Shown: in pieces, positions 5,471 through 5,586 of the stretch
How positions within the stretch are numbered: the first letter of the stretch is position 1
How the letters are laid out: every line of letters starts with the position of its first letter
Source: Planctomycetaceae bacterium
GTDB lineage: Bacteria; Planctomycetota; Planctomycetia; Pirellulales; Thermoguttaceae
Direction: 5' to 3'
NCBI GenBank assembly: GCA_031288765.1
Contig: JAITQV010000710.1
Coordinates: 1-5,586, forward strand
Length of the DNA: 5,586 nucleotides
Notes under the pieces: generated by a model
Told to the model about the DNA's origin: nothing
What the model saw: the letters and a program-made list of their open reading frames with translations, nothing else
Databases searched by the model: none
Position numbers and translations under genes: made by a program

Positions 5471-5586
5471 TAATGCTGCTGTATTATTTGTAGTATTATT
5501 GTAAATTCTTTTATATCAAGGAGTTATATTGTTATTTTGACTTTTGATTTTTTCTTATACTTTTTTTATAACTGTCTATTTAAATC

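Overview
The window carries a three-gene flagellar-linked block on the minus strand, flanked on both sides by gene-poor, repeat-rich DNA. Reading right to left in the direction of transcription, the genes are: a 1084-residue membrane-anchored tetratricopeptide-repeat (TPR) protein (4825-1571), a 132-residue FlgN-like coiled-coil protein (1497-1099), and the flagellar rod protein FlgB (1033-599). FlgB is a confident family call and the FlgN-like assignment is reasonable. The TPR protein is recognisable by architecture only. All three point the same way and are separated by 65-73 bp, so one transcript is plausible.

The organism is a flagellated bacterium of moderate GC. Three things would suit a member of the Planctomycetota or a related lineage: no start codon has a recognisable Shine-Dalgarno sequence, a large Pro/Ser/Asn-rich TPR protein sits with the flagellar genes, and simple intergenic repeats are abundant. 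That placement is an inference from style, not from a marker gene.

The left flank (1-598) holds the possible tail of a plus-strand gene (1-105). Next comes a 252-bp element bounded by perfect 15-bp inverted repeats (157-408), which encloses a decayed minus-strand reading frame resembling a transposase C-terminus. The following 190 bp have no supportable gene. No flgC or fliE follows flgB, although these genes usually sit together.

The right flank (4826-5586) holds a candidate promoter that would make the TPR mRNA leaderless, an array of degenerate heptanucleotides, a gene-free stretch with a GC-richer island, a four-run G-quadruplex motif, a 21-bp tandem repeat whose units can fold into hairpins, and an AT-rich tail with nothing supportable.

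The most distinctive feature is that the spacer before each of the three genes contains degenerate 7-bp (3 x 7 = 21 bp) repeat arrays. The two arrays inside the operon occupy the ribosome-binding regions of the FlgN-like gene and flgB. One of them starts at the TPR stop codon and forms a long hairpin. I found no clearly new defence or biosynthetic system; the items worth checking are these repeats, the leaderless start, the IS relic and the apparent separation of flgB from the rest of its operon.
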